Shown here one piece after another: positions 47,863 to 55,700 of a stretch of DNA of 64,000 bases. The notes beneath the pieces are model-generated. The model was not told the origin of the DNA, searched no databases, and saw nothing but the letters and a program-made list of their open reading frames with translations. This DNA comes from Flagellimonas_B algarum (lineage in GTDB: Bacteria; Bacteroidota; Bacteroidia; Flavobacteriales; Flavobacteriaceae): positions 1,426,001-1,490,000 of the forward strand of contig NZ_JBEVTG010000001.1 of NCBI RefSeq assembly GCF_040513375.1, in the 5' to 3' direction. How positions within the stretch are numbered: position 1 is the first letter of the stretch; each line of letters begins with the position of its first letter. A program made the position numbers and the translations under genes.

Positions 47863-48092
47863 TTCATATAGTCGGATATACTGCTTTAGCGATTAATTTG
47901 TTCTCAATGACCATGAAAAAAATTTTGCTTTTGAGACTTTTATCATTAATTGCTAATTTGATTTATATCATTTATGGAATATTATTAGATGCGCCACCAT
48001 TTATAATAGGCTGCGGCTTAGCGGTCATAATCCATGTTTTCCATATTTTCAAATTACAAAAATCGAAAGGTGATTTGGATACCGTTGGTTAA
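47859..48092 (+). CDS. Small membrane protein, YgjV/PQ-loop-like
   Basis: A 77-residue protein from the ATG at 47859, which overlaps the MarR-GNAT stop as ATGA. It has three hydrophobic segments (VGYTALAINLFSM, LLRLLSLIANLIYIIYGILL, FIIGCGLAVIIHVFHIF) and a polar tail. The pattern resembles the small YgjV-type membrane family, sometimes found with Crp/Fnr-like proteins as here (33 bp to the next gene). Function unknown. Confidence 0.72.
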   Translation: MIHIVGYTALAINLFSMTMKKILLLRLLSLIANLIYIIYGILLDAPPFIIGCGLAVIIHVFHIFKLQKSKGDLDTVG

Positions 48093-48125
48093 GTTATGAT
48101 TGTATAATAAATTACTAATTAATTT

Positions 48126-48695
48126 ATGATTGAAATACTCGAACAACATATTACTGAGCGTCTTGGAAAACGGCCTGAAAACCTGGATAAGGTGGTTCCC
48201 CATTTTGAATCATTAAAAGTTAAAAGAGGAGAGCACATATTGAATCAAGGTGAAGTATGTAAATACGTTTATTTCGTTGTAAAGGGCTGTTTACAAGTTT
48301 ATGTGCTTGATAAAAACGGTAGTGAATCGACTCGCTCCTTTTATTTTGAAAATGGTTGGGTTACGGATATATTTGGGTTTAAAAATCAAACCCCTTCATC
48401 AGAATTTATAAAATGTATCGAACATTGTGAACTTTTGAGAGTTCATTTTGAACCATTTCAAGCGTTATGCAAAGAAGTTCCGCAATTTGATTTACTTTAT
48501 AAGGAGATTCTAGAAGCTTCCTACAATAATACAGTTTACCGGGTAAATACCTTAACTTCTCTAAATGCTCTTGAGCGTGTCCAATGGTTAATGGATTCTA
48601 AACCGCTCATAATGACCAGACTTTCAAGCAAACTTATTGCATCATATTTAGGAATTTCTCCTGAAACACTTACCAGATTAAAAGCCAAACTCTAA
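48126..48695 (+). CDS. Crp/Fnr-family transcriptional regulator (first)
   Basis: A 189-residue regulator with a cyclic-nucleotide-binding-like beta-roll (VKRGEHILNQGEVCKYVYFVVKGCLQVYV…ESTRSFYFENGWVTDIFGF) and a short C-terminal HTH (TRLSSKLIASYLGISPETLTRLKAKL). The phosphate-binding arginine of true CRP is not evident, so cAMP binding is unlikely. It ends 2 bp before an 18-bp palindrome that lies upstream of the YciI gene, its probable target. Confidence 0.87.
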   Translation: MIEILEQHITERLGKRPENLDKVVPHFESLKVKRGEHILNQGEVCKYVYFVVKGCLQVYVLDKNGSESTRSFYFENGWVTDIFGFKNQTPSSEFIKCIEHCELLRVHFEPFQALCKEVPQFDLLYKEILEASYNNTVYRVNTLTSLNALERVQWLMDSKPLIMTRLSSKLIASYLGISPETLTRLKAKL

Positions 48696-48697
48696 AG

Positions 48698-48715
48698 TCT
48701 TGACAATTGTCAAGA
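48698..48715. promoter_or_regulatory. 18-bp perfect palindrome, FNR-like box
   Basis: TCTTGACAATTGTCAAGA has the TTGAC-N4-GTCAA layout of Crp/Fnr-class operators. It lies between a Crp/Fnr gene and the yciI-type gene starting at 48769, a position suited to activation. Confidence 0.65.
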
Positions 48716-48768
48716 GTCGAGTAGTTTCCATTATAGAAGTTTGTTCCTTAATCTTAAAAATTTAAAAA

Positions 48769-49116
48769 ATGAAGGAGTACTTGTTATTATTTTGGAACGA
48801 ATCAGGAGATGGTCAATACCAAATTGACCCCGAAAAAATGAAAGAAGGAATGGAGGCATGGCAATCTTGGATTGGCAATATTGCTATGCAAGGAAAACTT
48901 ATTTCAACAAAACCCATTCAATGGGAAGGAATTCAGATTGCAAATGAAACCAGAAAAGAAAGCCCCGTAATAGCGGATAAAATTATGGTAACGGGATATT
49001 TGATATGTAAATCAGACAACATCGATGAAGTGGTAGAATGGTCTAACACTTGCCCAATTTTATATAGTCCTTCTGGATTTACTGAAATAAGAGAAGTTTT
49101 ACCTTTTGAAATTTAA
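48769..49116 (+). CDS. YciI/DGPF-family protein
   Basis: A 115-residue single-domain protein of the YCII-related (DGPF) fold: EYLLLFWNE at the start, MEAWQSWIGNIAMQGKLIS in the middle and the late VVEWSNTCPILYSPSGFTEIREVLP. These small cytoplasmic proteins often accompany ECF sigma factors; here the neighbour is a Crp/Fnr regulator. The palindrome at 48698 lies 53 bp upstream. It is 4 bp from the DoxX-like gene, so the two are co-transcribed. Confidence 0.85.
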   Translation: MKEYLLLFWNESGDGQYQIDPEKMKEGMEAWQSWIGNIAMQGKLISTKPIQWEGIQIANETRKESPVIADKIMVTGYLICKSDNIDEVVEWSNTCPILYSPSGFTEIREVLPFEI

Positions 49117-49120
49117 GAAG

Positions 49121-49537
49121 ATGGATAAGATTTTAAACATTGGAAAATATTTGTTTCCGTTGTCCTTCTTAATGTATGTTGGATTACACTTAGGGAAACC
49201 CGACGTTGGAGCGGCTTTTGTGCCAGACTTTATACCGTTCCCATATTTTTGGAACTATTTCACGCTAGTATGTATCATTTTGTTCATTATCAGTGCAACG
49301 ATTCGTAAATATGACAAACTTGCTTATTCGCTGATGGCCCTGTATGTTTTGTTAATGGCATTTTTGGTTCACCTTCCAATGGCCATGGGCAACAATATTC
49401 CAGTTGAAATGATGGGGGCTGATTTGGACCGAACCAAAGAGCTTGAAATGATCAATGTATTTCGGAACATCATGGTTACAGGGGCTTTACTTGGTTTTGC
49501 CAAGTATGTTGCAACTGACAAAAGGATTATAGGATAA
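49121..49537 (+). CDS. DoxX-like four-helix membrane protein
   Basis: A 138-residue protein from the ATG at 49121 (the open frame begins at a TTG, 49106). It has four hydrophobic segments (ILNIGKYLFPLSFLMYVGLHL, YFTLVCIILFIISATI, LAYSLMALYVLLMAFLVHL, NIMVTGALLGFAKYV) and the DoxX-like pattern in which HLP is followed by a polar loop. Pairing with YciI in one operon occurs in other Bacteroidetes. Function unknown. A strong terminator follows. Confidence 0.78.
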   Translation: MDKILNIGKYLFPLSFLMYVGLHLGKPDVGAAFVPDFIPFPYFWNYFTLVCIILFIISATIRKYDKLAYSLMALYVLLMAFLVHLPMAMGNNIPVEMMGADLDRTKELEMINVFRNIMVTGALLGFAKYVATDKRIIG

Positions 49538-49572
49538 ATGTAACTTAACACATGAAGATATTAGTGGTTAAT

Positions 49573-49602
49573 AGCGGTTTAGGATATCTAAACCGCTTTT
49601 TT
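49573..49602 (+). terminator. Rho-independent terminator
   Basis: 10-bp perfect stem AGCGGTTTAG / CTAAACCGCT with loop GATAT and a T-run. It closes the first Crp cassette. Confidence 0.9.
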
Positions 49603-49684
49603 CATTTTTACCACACACATTGTAATTTGTGACCCTATACCACCACAAGTGATACATTTACTTGTTTTATCTGCAGTTGAAAAT

Positions 49685-50254
49685 ATGGAATCTTTAAAGA
49701 ATGCGATTTCCCAAATGATCAGTATCTCGGAAAACGAGGCAAAAGAGTTCACATCAATGTGTTATGGTAGAAAATTTAAAAAGAAGGAAATTTTAAGTGA
49801 TGATGATAGATTCATTGATGAAGTGTACTTTATTGAAAAAGGAATCCTAAGAGTAAAAATTATCGATTTGGAAGGAAAAGAGCATACTACACATTTTGCT
49901 GTAGAAAATCAATTCATCGCGGATTACAATGCATTCCTCACCCAACAAAAATCCAGGTATCAACTTGAAGCAATGGAGAATACCGAGGTTATTGTATTAC
50001 CTAGAAAAGCCATTGAATGGGGTTACAAAAATATGAGTGATGGGCAAAAACTTGGAAGACTGATTGCTGAGTATTACTTTGTTTATATGGATACGAGGAT
50101 ACAAAACCTATATACCTTATCACCGATTGAACGTTATAATTTAATGGATGAAATATTTCCGAACATCCATAATCGTGTTCCCCAACATATGATAGCTTCT
50201 TACTTAGGTGTAACACCCATACATCTTAGTAGAATAAAAAAGCAACTACTTTAA
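49685..50254 (+). CDS. Crp/Fnr-family transcriptional regulator (second)
   Basis: A 189-residue regulator from the ATG at 49685 (the longer open frame uses a GTG at 49649). The beta-roll (EILSDDDRFIDEVYFIEKGILRVKIIDLEGKEHTTHFAVENQFIADYNAFL) and the C-terminal HTH (RVPQHMIASYLGVTPIHLSRIKKQLL) are clear. It has the same length as the first Crp/Fnr protein 1.5 kb upstream but differs in most residues. It precedes a membrane protein, SRPBCC and SDR set of genes, which it may control. Confidence 0.87.
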   Translation: MESLKNAISQMISISENEAKEFTSMCYGRKFKKKEILSDDDRFIDEVYFIEKGILRVKIIDLEGKEHTTHFAVENQFIADYNAFLTQQKSRYQLEAMENTEVIVLPRKAIEWGYKNMSDGQKLGRLIAEYYFVYMDTRIQNLYTLSPIERYNLMDEIFPNIHNRVPQHMIASYLGVTPIHLSRIKKQLL

Positions 50255-50298
50255 AACGTAAACATTTGTTATCGTCCTAAGACCACTTGGTTGATGAA

Positions 50299-50324
50299 AT
50301 TTGTCAATATGATTAATGACAAAT
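50299..50324. promoter_or_regulatory. Inverted repeat over the start codon of the 50323 gene
   Basis: ATTTGTCA (50299-50306) and TGACAAAT (50317-50324) form 8-bp arms around a 10-bp spacer. The right arm includes the A and T of the ATG at 50323. The TTGTCA/TGACAA half-sites match those of the palindrome at 48698, so the same class of regulator could bind, here in a repressing position. Confidence 0.45.
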
Positions 50325-51087
50325 GGAATTCATTGAGACTTTAAAAGAAAGAAATGCTTTACTGTTTTGGTTTGGAACGATAAACCTAGGGGTTTCTTTA
50401 CTTCTAGTCCTCTTTTCCTTTCTTAAACCTTTGGAATTTGCTGGAGTGAACGCTTGGTACAAACCTATAAAATTCGCACTTTCAACCTCCATATTATCAT
50501 TTTCCGTTGGTTGGTATTCTGGTTATTTGACAAAGAGCGGTGATATCCACTTAATCAATTGGGTTATTATAACTACCCTTGCATTCGAAGTGATCTACAT
50601 CACCTTACAAGCAAGTAAGGGACAAGCTTCACACTTCAACCACTCTTCACCATTTTACTCCTTCATGTTTTCAATGATGGCTTTGGCAGCGACTATTGCA
50701 ACCATGGCAATAGGGTATCTAGGTCTGAAATTTTTCATTTATCCAATGGATAATCTGCCTTTATATTATTTATGGGCAATACGTTTCGGGTTTGTGCTAT
50801 TTGTCATTTTCTCTTTTGAAGGATTTGTTATGGGGGCAAAGATGTCCCATACGGTAGGGGCTGAGGATGGTGTCAAAGGGTTTCCCTTTCTTAATTGGAG
50901 TGTTCGCTATGGTGATTTACGGATTGCTCATTTTGTAGGAATGCATGCTCTTCAAGCACTACCACTATTGGCATGGTACATATTGAAAAATACAAAATTG
51001 ACGGTGCTTACGGCTATCATATACACAATCAATGCTGTCTTCATTTTGGTCATGGCATTGAAAGGAAATTCAATATTCAAATTTTAA
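50323..51087 (+). CDS. Seven-helix membrane protein of unknown function
   Basis: A 254-residue protein with about seven hydrophobic segments, the first at LLFWFGTINLGVSLLLVLFSF and the last at AIIYTINAVFILVMAL. The loops have conserved-looking aromatic motifs (NAWYKPIKFALS, HFNHSSPFYSFMF, RYGDLRIAHFVGMHALQ). No known family is recognised by eye. It starts 69 bp after the second Crp/Fnr gene and 12 bp before the SRPBCC lipoprotein, so these three form a probable operon with the SDR. Confidence 0.75.
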   Translation: MEFIETLKERNALLFWFGTINLGVSLLLVLFSFLKPLEFAGVNAWYKPIKFALSTSILSFSVGWYSGYLTKSGDIHLINWVIITTLAFEVIYITLQASKGQASHFNHSSPFYSFMFSMMALAATIATMAIGYLGLKFFIYPMDNLPLYYLWAIRFGFVLFVIFSFEGFVMGAKMSHTVGAEDGVKGFPFLNWSVRYGDLRIAHFVGMHALQALPLLAWYILKNTKLTVLTAIIYTINAVFILVMALKGNSIFKF

Positions 51088-51099
51088 AAACTATTCATT

Positions 51100-51687
51100 A
51101 TGGAAAAAAAATTCAATCTAGGATATTTATCTATACTTCTATGTTCGTTAACTCTTTTGAGTTGCTACTCAGTTAAAAAGACGGTTGAGAGCAGTAAACC
51201 CAATTCAGAACAAATAAACTGGCCAGAAAACTACAAGCCGGAGGATGCAGGTTTTTTTGTTCACAACGAAATAGACATCAATGCCGAACCTCAAATAGTG
51301 TGGGATATCTTGGTAAAAGCCGAAGATTGGTCAACATGGTATCTAGGAGCCAAAGATGTAAAAATACAGAACAGCAATTTGGCTCAACTGGAAGAAAACA
51401 CCATATTTTCTTGGAAAACAATGGGGCAGAACTTCGAGTCTACAACTATCAAAGAATTTGAACCACCTTATAGATTGAGCTGGGAAGCTACCAAGAACAA
51501 TATCAGAGGCTACCATGCTTGGTTGATTATTCCAACAAATAACGGATGTAAAGTAATTACAAGTGAAACTCAACATGGTTTTTTAACCTTCATGCAAAAG
51601 ATTTTTCTTCCTAACAAGCTCGAAAAATTGCATGACATATGGTTAACAGAACTAAAAAACAAGGCTGAAAATGAAATTAAAGAATAA
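51100..51687 (+). CDS. SRPBCC-type (polyketide cyclase-like) lipoprotein
   Basis: A 195-residue protein with lipobox LTLLSCYSVKK (Cys ~22). The mature part has the START/SRPBCC helix-grip pattern (FVHNEIDINAEPQIVWDILVKAEDWSTWYLGAKDVKI … ENTIFSWKTMGQNFESTTIKEFEPPYRLSWEAT … HAWLIIP). It should bind a hydrophobic ligand near a membrane. A lipidated SRPBCC protein is uncommon. The next gene begins 17 bp inside its 3' end, so the two are co-translated. Confidence 0.82.
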   Translation: MEKKFNLGYLSILLCSLTLLSCYSVKKTVESSKPNSEQINWPENYKPEDAGFFVHNEIDINAEPQIVWDILVKAEDWSTWYLGAKDVKIQNSNLAQLEENTIFSWKTMGQNFESTTIKEFEPPYRLSWEATKNNIRGYHAWLIIPTNNGCKVITSETQHGFLTFMQKIFLPNKLEKLHDIWLTELKNKAENEIKE

Positions 51688-52483
51688 AACGGTTGATAGG
51701 CTAAAGAAAAGTTACGGGAATTGGGCGTTGGTCACTGGAGCTACCTCAGGTATAGGTAAAGCTTTAGCAACTCAATTGGCGAAATCTGATTTTAACTTGG
51801 TCGTTACCGGTCGAAGAGAGGAGCAATTGAATTCTTTGAGCACGGAATTCTTTGACCTATTCGGTGTGGAAACAATACCTATTGTTGGTGATCTGTCACA
51901 AAAAGAAGCAGTGGAATCACTTTTGAAGGAAACAAATCACTTACCCATTGGTATTGCGATATTGAACGCGGGATTTGGAACATCCGGAAAGTTTATCAAT
52001 TCTGAGATTGAAAATGAGCTGAACTTGTTAGATTTAAATTGTAAATCCGTTTTGCAAATGACGCATCATTTCAGCAACAAAATGAAAACCGAAACCAGGA
52101 AAGGATCCATTGTGTTGCTTAGTTCAATGGTAGCATTTCAAGGTGTTCCCAATGCGGCTAACTATTCCGCCAGCAAAGCTTTCGTCCAATCATTGGGTGA
52201 GGCTTTGGCCGCAGAATTAAGGCCTTTGGGCATTGATGTTTTATGTGCCGCACCTGGGCCGGTTGAATCCGGTTTCGGTAATAGGGCAAATATGAACATG
52301 GGCATGTCCATGTTGCCAAAGGATGTTGCCGTACCTATTATTAGTGCGATTGGTAAGAAACCAACTTTATTCCCTGGTACTTTAACTAAGTTGTTGGTTT
52401 ACAGTTTAAGACTTTTACCTAGATGGGGGAAAATTAAAGTGATGGGAAAGGTTATGCATGGGTTTACAAAACATCAAAAGTAA
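51671..52483 (+). CDS. SDR-family oxidoreductase
   Basis: A 270-residue short-chain dehydrogenase. Motifs are ALVTGATSGIGKALATQL (TGxxxGIG), LNAGFG (NAG), LLSSMVAF (Ser) and NYSASKAFVQSLGEAL (YxxxK). The C-terminus (LLPRWGKIKVMGKVMHGF) resembles the acyl-chain or steroid-type SDRs that reduce lipid ketones. It is the last gene of the island operon. It overlaps the SRPBCC gene, suggesting a shared hydrophobic substrate. Confidence 0.9.
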   Translation: MKLKNKTVDRLKKSYGNWALVTGATSGIGKALATQLAKSDFNLVVTGRREEQLNSLSTEFFDLFGVETIPIVGDLSQKEAVESLLKETNHLPIGIAILNAGFGTSGKFINSEIENELNLLDLNCKSVLQMTHHFSNKMKTETRKGSIVLLSSMVAFQGVPNAANYSASKAFVQSLGEALAAELRPLGIDVLCAAPGPVESGFGNRANMNMGMSMLPKDVAVPIISAIGKKPTLFPGTLTKLLVYSLRLLPRWGKIKVMGKVMHGFTKHQK

Positions 52484-52626
52484 TTTTTTCTTGTGCCTTA
52501 AGGCCAACGTATTTAAGGACTCCAATTAAATGGTGTTGTACAAAATAATTAAATATGATATTGAATAATATAATCTAGAATGGGGGTGCTAGGAACTGCA
52601 CGATGATGTACCCATTGAATTAAAAA

Positions 52627-52651
52627 AGGCTTCCAATCTCTCAGAAGCCTT
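52627..52651 (-). terminator. Minus-strand terminator next to a tRNA 3'-end-like remnant
   Basis: Stem AAGGCTTC / GAAGCCTT with a T-run on the minus strand. Directly upstream on that strand is GAATCCAGTCTCCGCAACTA (52679-52660), which resembles a tRNA T-arm and acceptor end. Confidence 0.6.
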
Positions 52652-52664
52652 GACTTTGTTAGTT

Positions 52665-53030
52665 GCGGAGACTGGATTCATGGCTTCGCCATGGGCCTTG
52701 GGGGTGGCTTTACAAAGTAGCTCCCATTGCTTTGCAATGCCAGCTTTCCATTTACGCCCCATGTTGAAGTACACTTCACTTTGTTTCTTCGAAACAGGAA
52801 TCGGTCTATCCCCGGGCAGGTTGGATTCATGGCTTCGCCATGGGCCTTGGGGGTGGCTTTACAAAGAAGCTCCCATTGCTTTGCAATGCCAGCTTTCCTT
52901 TTACGCCCCATTGAAGTACACTTCACTTTGTTTCTTCGAAACAGGGATCGGTCTATCCTCGGGCAGGCTGGATTCATGGCTTCGCCATGGGCCTTGGGGG
53001 GTGGCTTTACAAAGAAATCCACCACCTTGC
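52665..53030. repeat. Hairpin-rich tandem repeat array beside the tRNA
   Basis: Three units start with TGGATTCATGGCTTCGCCAT at 52673, 52822 and 52969 (periods 149 and 147 bp). The first two are nearly identical; the third diverges after ~55 bp. Each unit has small stem-loops: ATGGC-TTC-GCCAT, CATTGC-TTT-GCAATG and TGTTTC-TTC-GAAACA. The third has CCTTGCCA-AA-TGGCAAGG. A single copy of the first part is at 46391-46440. The open frames across it are artefacts of the repeat. The rest of 52484-53131 holds no gene. Confidence 0.85.
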
Positions 53031-53095
53031 CAAATGGCAAGGCGCCATCTTTTCCTTTTCTCACAAGCTGAAGTAAAACTTCGCTTGCTCCAAAA

Positions 53096-53126
53096 GAAAA
53101 AGCCACCAACTTTCGTTGATGGCTTT
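53096..53126 (-). terminator. Terminator of the initiator tRNA gene
   Basis: On the minus strand, stem AAAGCCA / TGGCTTT with inner CAAC / GTTG and a GAAA tetraloop is followed by a T-rich run. It lies 5 bp after the tRNA 3' end. Confidence 0.82.
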
Positions 53127-53131
53127 CTTTG

Positions 53132-53204
<73 letters not shown>

Positions 53205-53336
53205 ATGTGGACGGCAAATATACGACCGTTTACTACACTTTTCCAAATTAGGGCCTGCTTGTTTTGAAAACCGGCCCAGAAATCACCCACCTAACGACTT
53301 TTCGCCAAGCCATAGCGAATGGTCCGTCTTCAAGTG

Positions 53337-53364
53337 TTGGCTTGAATTGAAATCCATATCTTCG
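53337..53364 (+). promoter_or_regulatory. Probable promoter of the AGCS symporter gene
   Basis: TTG (53337-53339), 17 bp, then TATCTTCG (53357-53364), one mismatch from TANNTTTG. It ends 4 bp before the ATG. Confidence 0.45.
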
Positions 53365-53368
53365 AAGC

Positions 53369-54751
53369 ATGGAGCAACTCAACGATTTTCTCATCAAGGC
53401 CATTTCAGGTACCGAATGGCCCATGTTCCTGCTCCTGATCGGGGGCGGATTGTTTCTGGTGTGCTATTCCAAGTTCTTACCGTACCGGTTTTTCGGCCAT
53501 GCCATCGCCATTACGGCAGGCAAATACGACGACCCCAATGCCAAAGGGGACGTCAGTTCGTTACAGGCCCTTTCGGCCGCCGTGGCGGCTACCGTAGGCC
53601 TCGGGAATATCTCAGGGGTGGCCATTGCCATCCATGATGGAGGTCCTGGAGTGGTGTTCTGGATCTGGATGACCGCCTTGATCGGTATGTGTATCAAATT
53701 CTATTCCTGCAGCCTCTCCATCATGTATAGGGGGCAGGATTCGGAAGGAAAACTCCAAGGTGGCCCGATGTTCTATATCACCCAGGGATTGGGAAAAAAA
53801 GCCAAACCCTTGGCCATCTTTTTCAGTATCGCCGGCCTCTTCGGGTTTTTGGGGGTCTTTACCGCCAATCAGTTCACCGAAACCTTTATGAGTGTCGTAC
53901 AGCCTGAAGACAGCTTGTTTGCCCTGGGCGGCAGTGCTGAAGACCCGCTTTTCAATTGGAAATTGCTTATCGGGGCCTTACTGGCCATCATTTCGTCTTT
54001 TGTCATCTTCGGGGGCTTGACCAAAATCGCCAAAGTGGCGACCACCATCGTGCCCTTTATGGTCATGGTGTATTTGGTCGCGGTCATTTTGGTGATGATC
54101 GCCAATGCGTCCAAAGTACTGCCCTCCTTACAACTGATCATTACCGAGGCGTGGAATTTCAAGACCGTGGTCACAGGAGGCTTCTGGGGGCTGGTGATCA
54201 TCGGGGTGCGCCGCGCGATGTTCTCGAACGAGGCCGGTCTGGGGTCCGCACCCATGTACCATGGCCAATCGAAAAACGAGGAACCCATTCGTGAAGGGCT
54301 GGTCGCCATGCTCGGCCCGTTTATCGATACCATCTTGGTTTGTACGTTTACAGCCATTGTGTTGATATTGAGTGGGGCCTATTTGGAAGAAGGAAGCGGG
54401 ATCGTCATGACCCTGAACGCCTTCAATACTTCATTAGGAAGCTGGGGCGGTGTACTGCTGATGGTCATCGTGTCGGCCTTCGCACTGTCGACCCTGTTCA
54501 CCTATTCGTATTATGGGGTGAAGAGTCTGTCGTTTTTGACCAACGCCAAAATCGGGAAGCTTTATAATGTTTACTTCGTGATCATGATCGTTTTTGCCGC
54601 TGTGGCGTCGCTGGAATTGGTCAAGAACTTGATCGATCTTTCGTATGCCCTGATGGTTATTCCGAACATGATCGCGGTATTGTTGTTGGCTCCCAAAGTC
54701 AATCGGGAAGCCAAGAAATACTTTAAAAAACTGAAGGATGGCCATGCATAA
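53369..54751 (+). CDS. Sodium/alanine (AGCS) symporter
   Basis: A 460-residue inner-membrane transporter of the alanine-or-glycine:cation symporter family. It has ~11 helices and the family motifs ALSAAVAATVGLGNISGVAIAI, GGPGVVFWIWMTALIGM, GGPMFYITQGLG and FSNEAGLGSAPMYHG. It imports small neutral amino acids with Na+. Its 3' end overlaps the era start by 14 bp, so the symporter and Era are co-translated. Confidence 0.93.
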   Translation: MEQLNDFLIKAISGTEWPMFLLLIGGGLFLVCYSKFLPYRFFGHAIAITAGKYDDPNAKGDVSSLQALSAAVAATVGLGNISGVAIAIHDGGPGVVFWIWMTALIGMCIKFYSCSLSIMYRGQDSEGKLQGGPMFYITQGLGKKAKPLAIFFSIAGLFGFLGVFTANQFTETFMSVVQPEDSLFALGGSAEDPLFNWKLLIGALLAIISSFVIFGGLTKIAKVATTIVPFMVMVYLVAVILVMIANASKVLPSLQLIITEAWNFKTVVTGGFWGLVIIGVRRAMFSNEAGLGSAPMYHGQSKNEEPIREGLVAMLGPFIDTILVCTFTAIVLILSGAYLEEGSGIVMTLNAFNTSLGSWGGVLLMVIVSAFALSTLFTYSYYGVKSLSFLTNAKIGKLYNVYFVIMIVFAAVASLELVKNLIDLSYALMVIPNMIAVLLLAPKVNREAKKYFKKLKDGHA

Positions 54752-55622
54752 ATCGGGTTTTGTCAATATCATCGGAAACCCCAATGTGGGCAAATCGACC
54801 TTGATGAACGCCTTCGTGGGCGAGAAACTATCGATCATCACCTCTAAAGCGCAGACCACACGGCATCGTATTTTTGGAATCGTCAATGGGGATGATTTCC
54901 AAGTGATTTTTTCCGATACCCCTGGAATCATCAAACCGGCATATGAGCTGCAGCAATCGATGATGGATTTCGTAAAATCGGCCTTCGAAGATGCCGATAT
55001 CCTGATCTACATGGTCGAAATCGGTGAAAAAACCTTGAAGGACGAAAACTTTTTCAACAAGATCCGCAACAGTACGATTCCCGTATTGCTGTTACTCAAC
55101 AAGATCGATACCTCCGAACAGGAATTTTTGGAAGCCCAAATGCAGTTTTGGAAAGAACAGCTACCGAATGCGGAGTTGTACCCGATATCCGCCCTTGAGA
55201 ATTTTAACGTCAAGGAAGTATTCCATCGGATCGTCGAATTGCTTCCCGAGGGGCCGGCATATTTCCCCAAGGACCAATTTACCGACAAGCCCGAACGCTT
55301 TTTCGTCAACGAAAGCATCCGCGAGAAGATCCTCCTGAACTATAAAAAGGAAATCCCCTATGCCGTTGAGGTCGAGACCGAAGAATTCTTGGAAGATGAC
55401 GACATCATCCGCATCCGCTCGGTGATCATGGTCGAACGCGATACCCAAAAAGGCATCATTATCGGTCATAAAGGGGCAGCCTTGAAAAAGGTCGGGGTAG
55501 GGGCTCGAAAAGACCTTGAAAAATTCTTCGGCAAACAGGTCCATATCGAACTGTACGTCAAGGTGAACAAGAACTGGCGTAACAATACCAACCAATTGAA
55601 ACGGTTCGGATACCAGGGTTAG
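54738..55622 (+). CDS. era: GTPase Era
   Basis: A 294-residue ribosome-assembly GTPase acting on the 16S rRNA 3' end. G-motifs: GNPNVGKST (G1), DTPG (G3), NKID (G4); C-terminal KH domain (EIPYAVEVETEEF … IVMVERDTQKGIIIGHKGAALKKVG). It starts at ATG 54738 (or 54744) inside the AGCS gene. Normal length. Confidence 0.97.
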   Translation: MAMHKSGFVNIIGNPNVGKSTLMNAFVGEKLSIITSKAQTTRHRIFGIVNGDDFQVIFSDTPGIIKPAYELQQSMMDFVKSAFEDADILIYMVEIGEKTLKDENFFNKIRNSTIPVLLLLNKIDTSEQEFLEAQMQFWKEQLPNAELYPISALENFNVKEVFHRIVELLPEGPAYFPKDQFTDKPERFFVNESIREKILLNYKKEIPYAVEVETEEFLEDDDIIRIRSVIMVERDTQKGIIIGHKGAALKKVGVGARKDLEKFFGKQVHIELYVKVNKNWRNNTNQLKRFGYQG

Positions 55623-55654
55623 CATCCCCCATAAAGACTTCCAAGACCTTGTGA

Positions 55655-55684
55655 TTGCTTAATCTGCTGAATACCGTACCTTTG
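55655..55684 (+). promoter_or_regulatory. Promoter of der
   Basis: TTG (55655-55657), 19 bp, then TACCTTTG (55677-55684), an exact match to the Bacteroidetes consensus. It ends 16 bp before the der ATG. Confidence 0.65.
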
Positions 55685-55700
55685 TGCCCTATTTTTAGGT

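Larger units (their letters stand above)
46510..53131. mobile_element. AT-rich genomic island at initiator tRNA-Met, no integrase
   Basis: The segment is bounded by the 49-bp direct repeat of the tRNA 3' half (left) and the intact tRNA (right). Its genes (46912-52483) are clearly AT-richer than the rest of the window. It carries regulators (MarR-GNAT, two Crp/Fnr), small membrane proteins, a YciI protein, an SRPBCC lipoprotein and an SDR. No integrase, transposase or conjugation gene is present, so it is a defective or satellite-type element, or a remnant. Confidence 0.7.

Noticed and set aside
52660..52679. Possible second tRNA gene at GAATCCAGTCTCCGCAACTA (minus strand)
   Set aside because: Only a T-arm and acceptor-like end is seen; the rest is repeat sequence and no cloverleaf forms.
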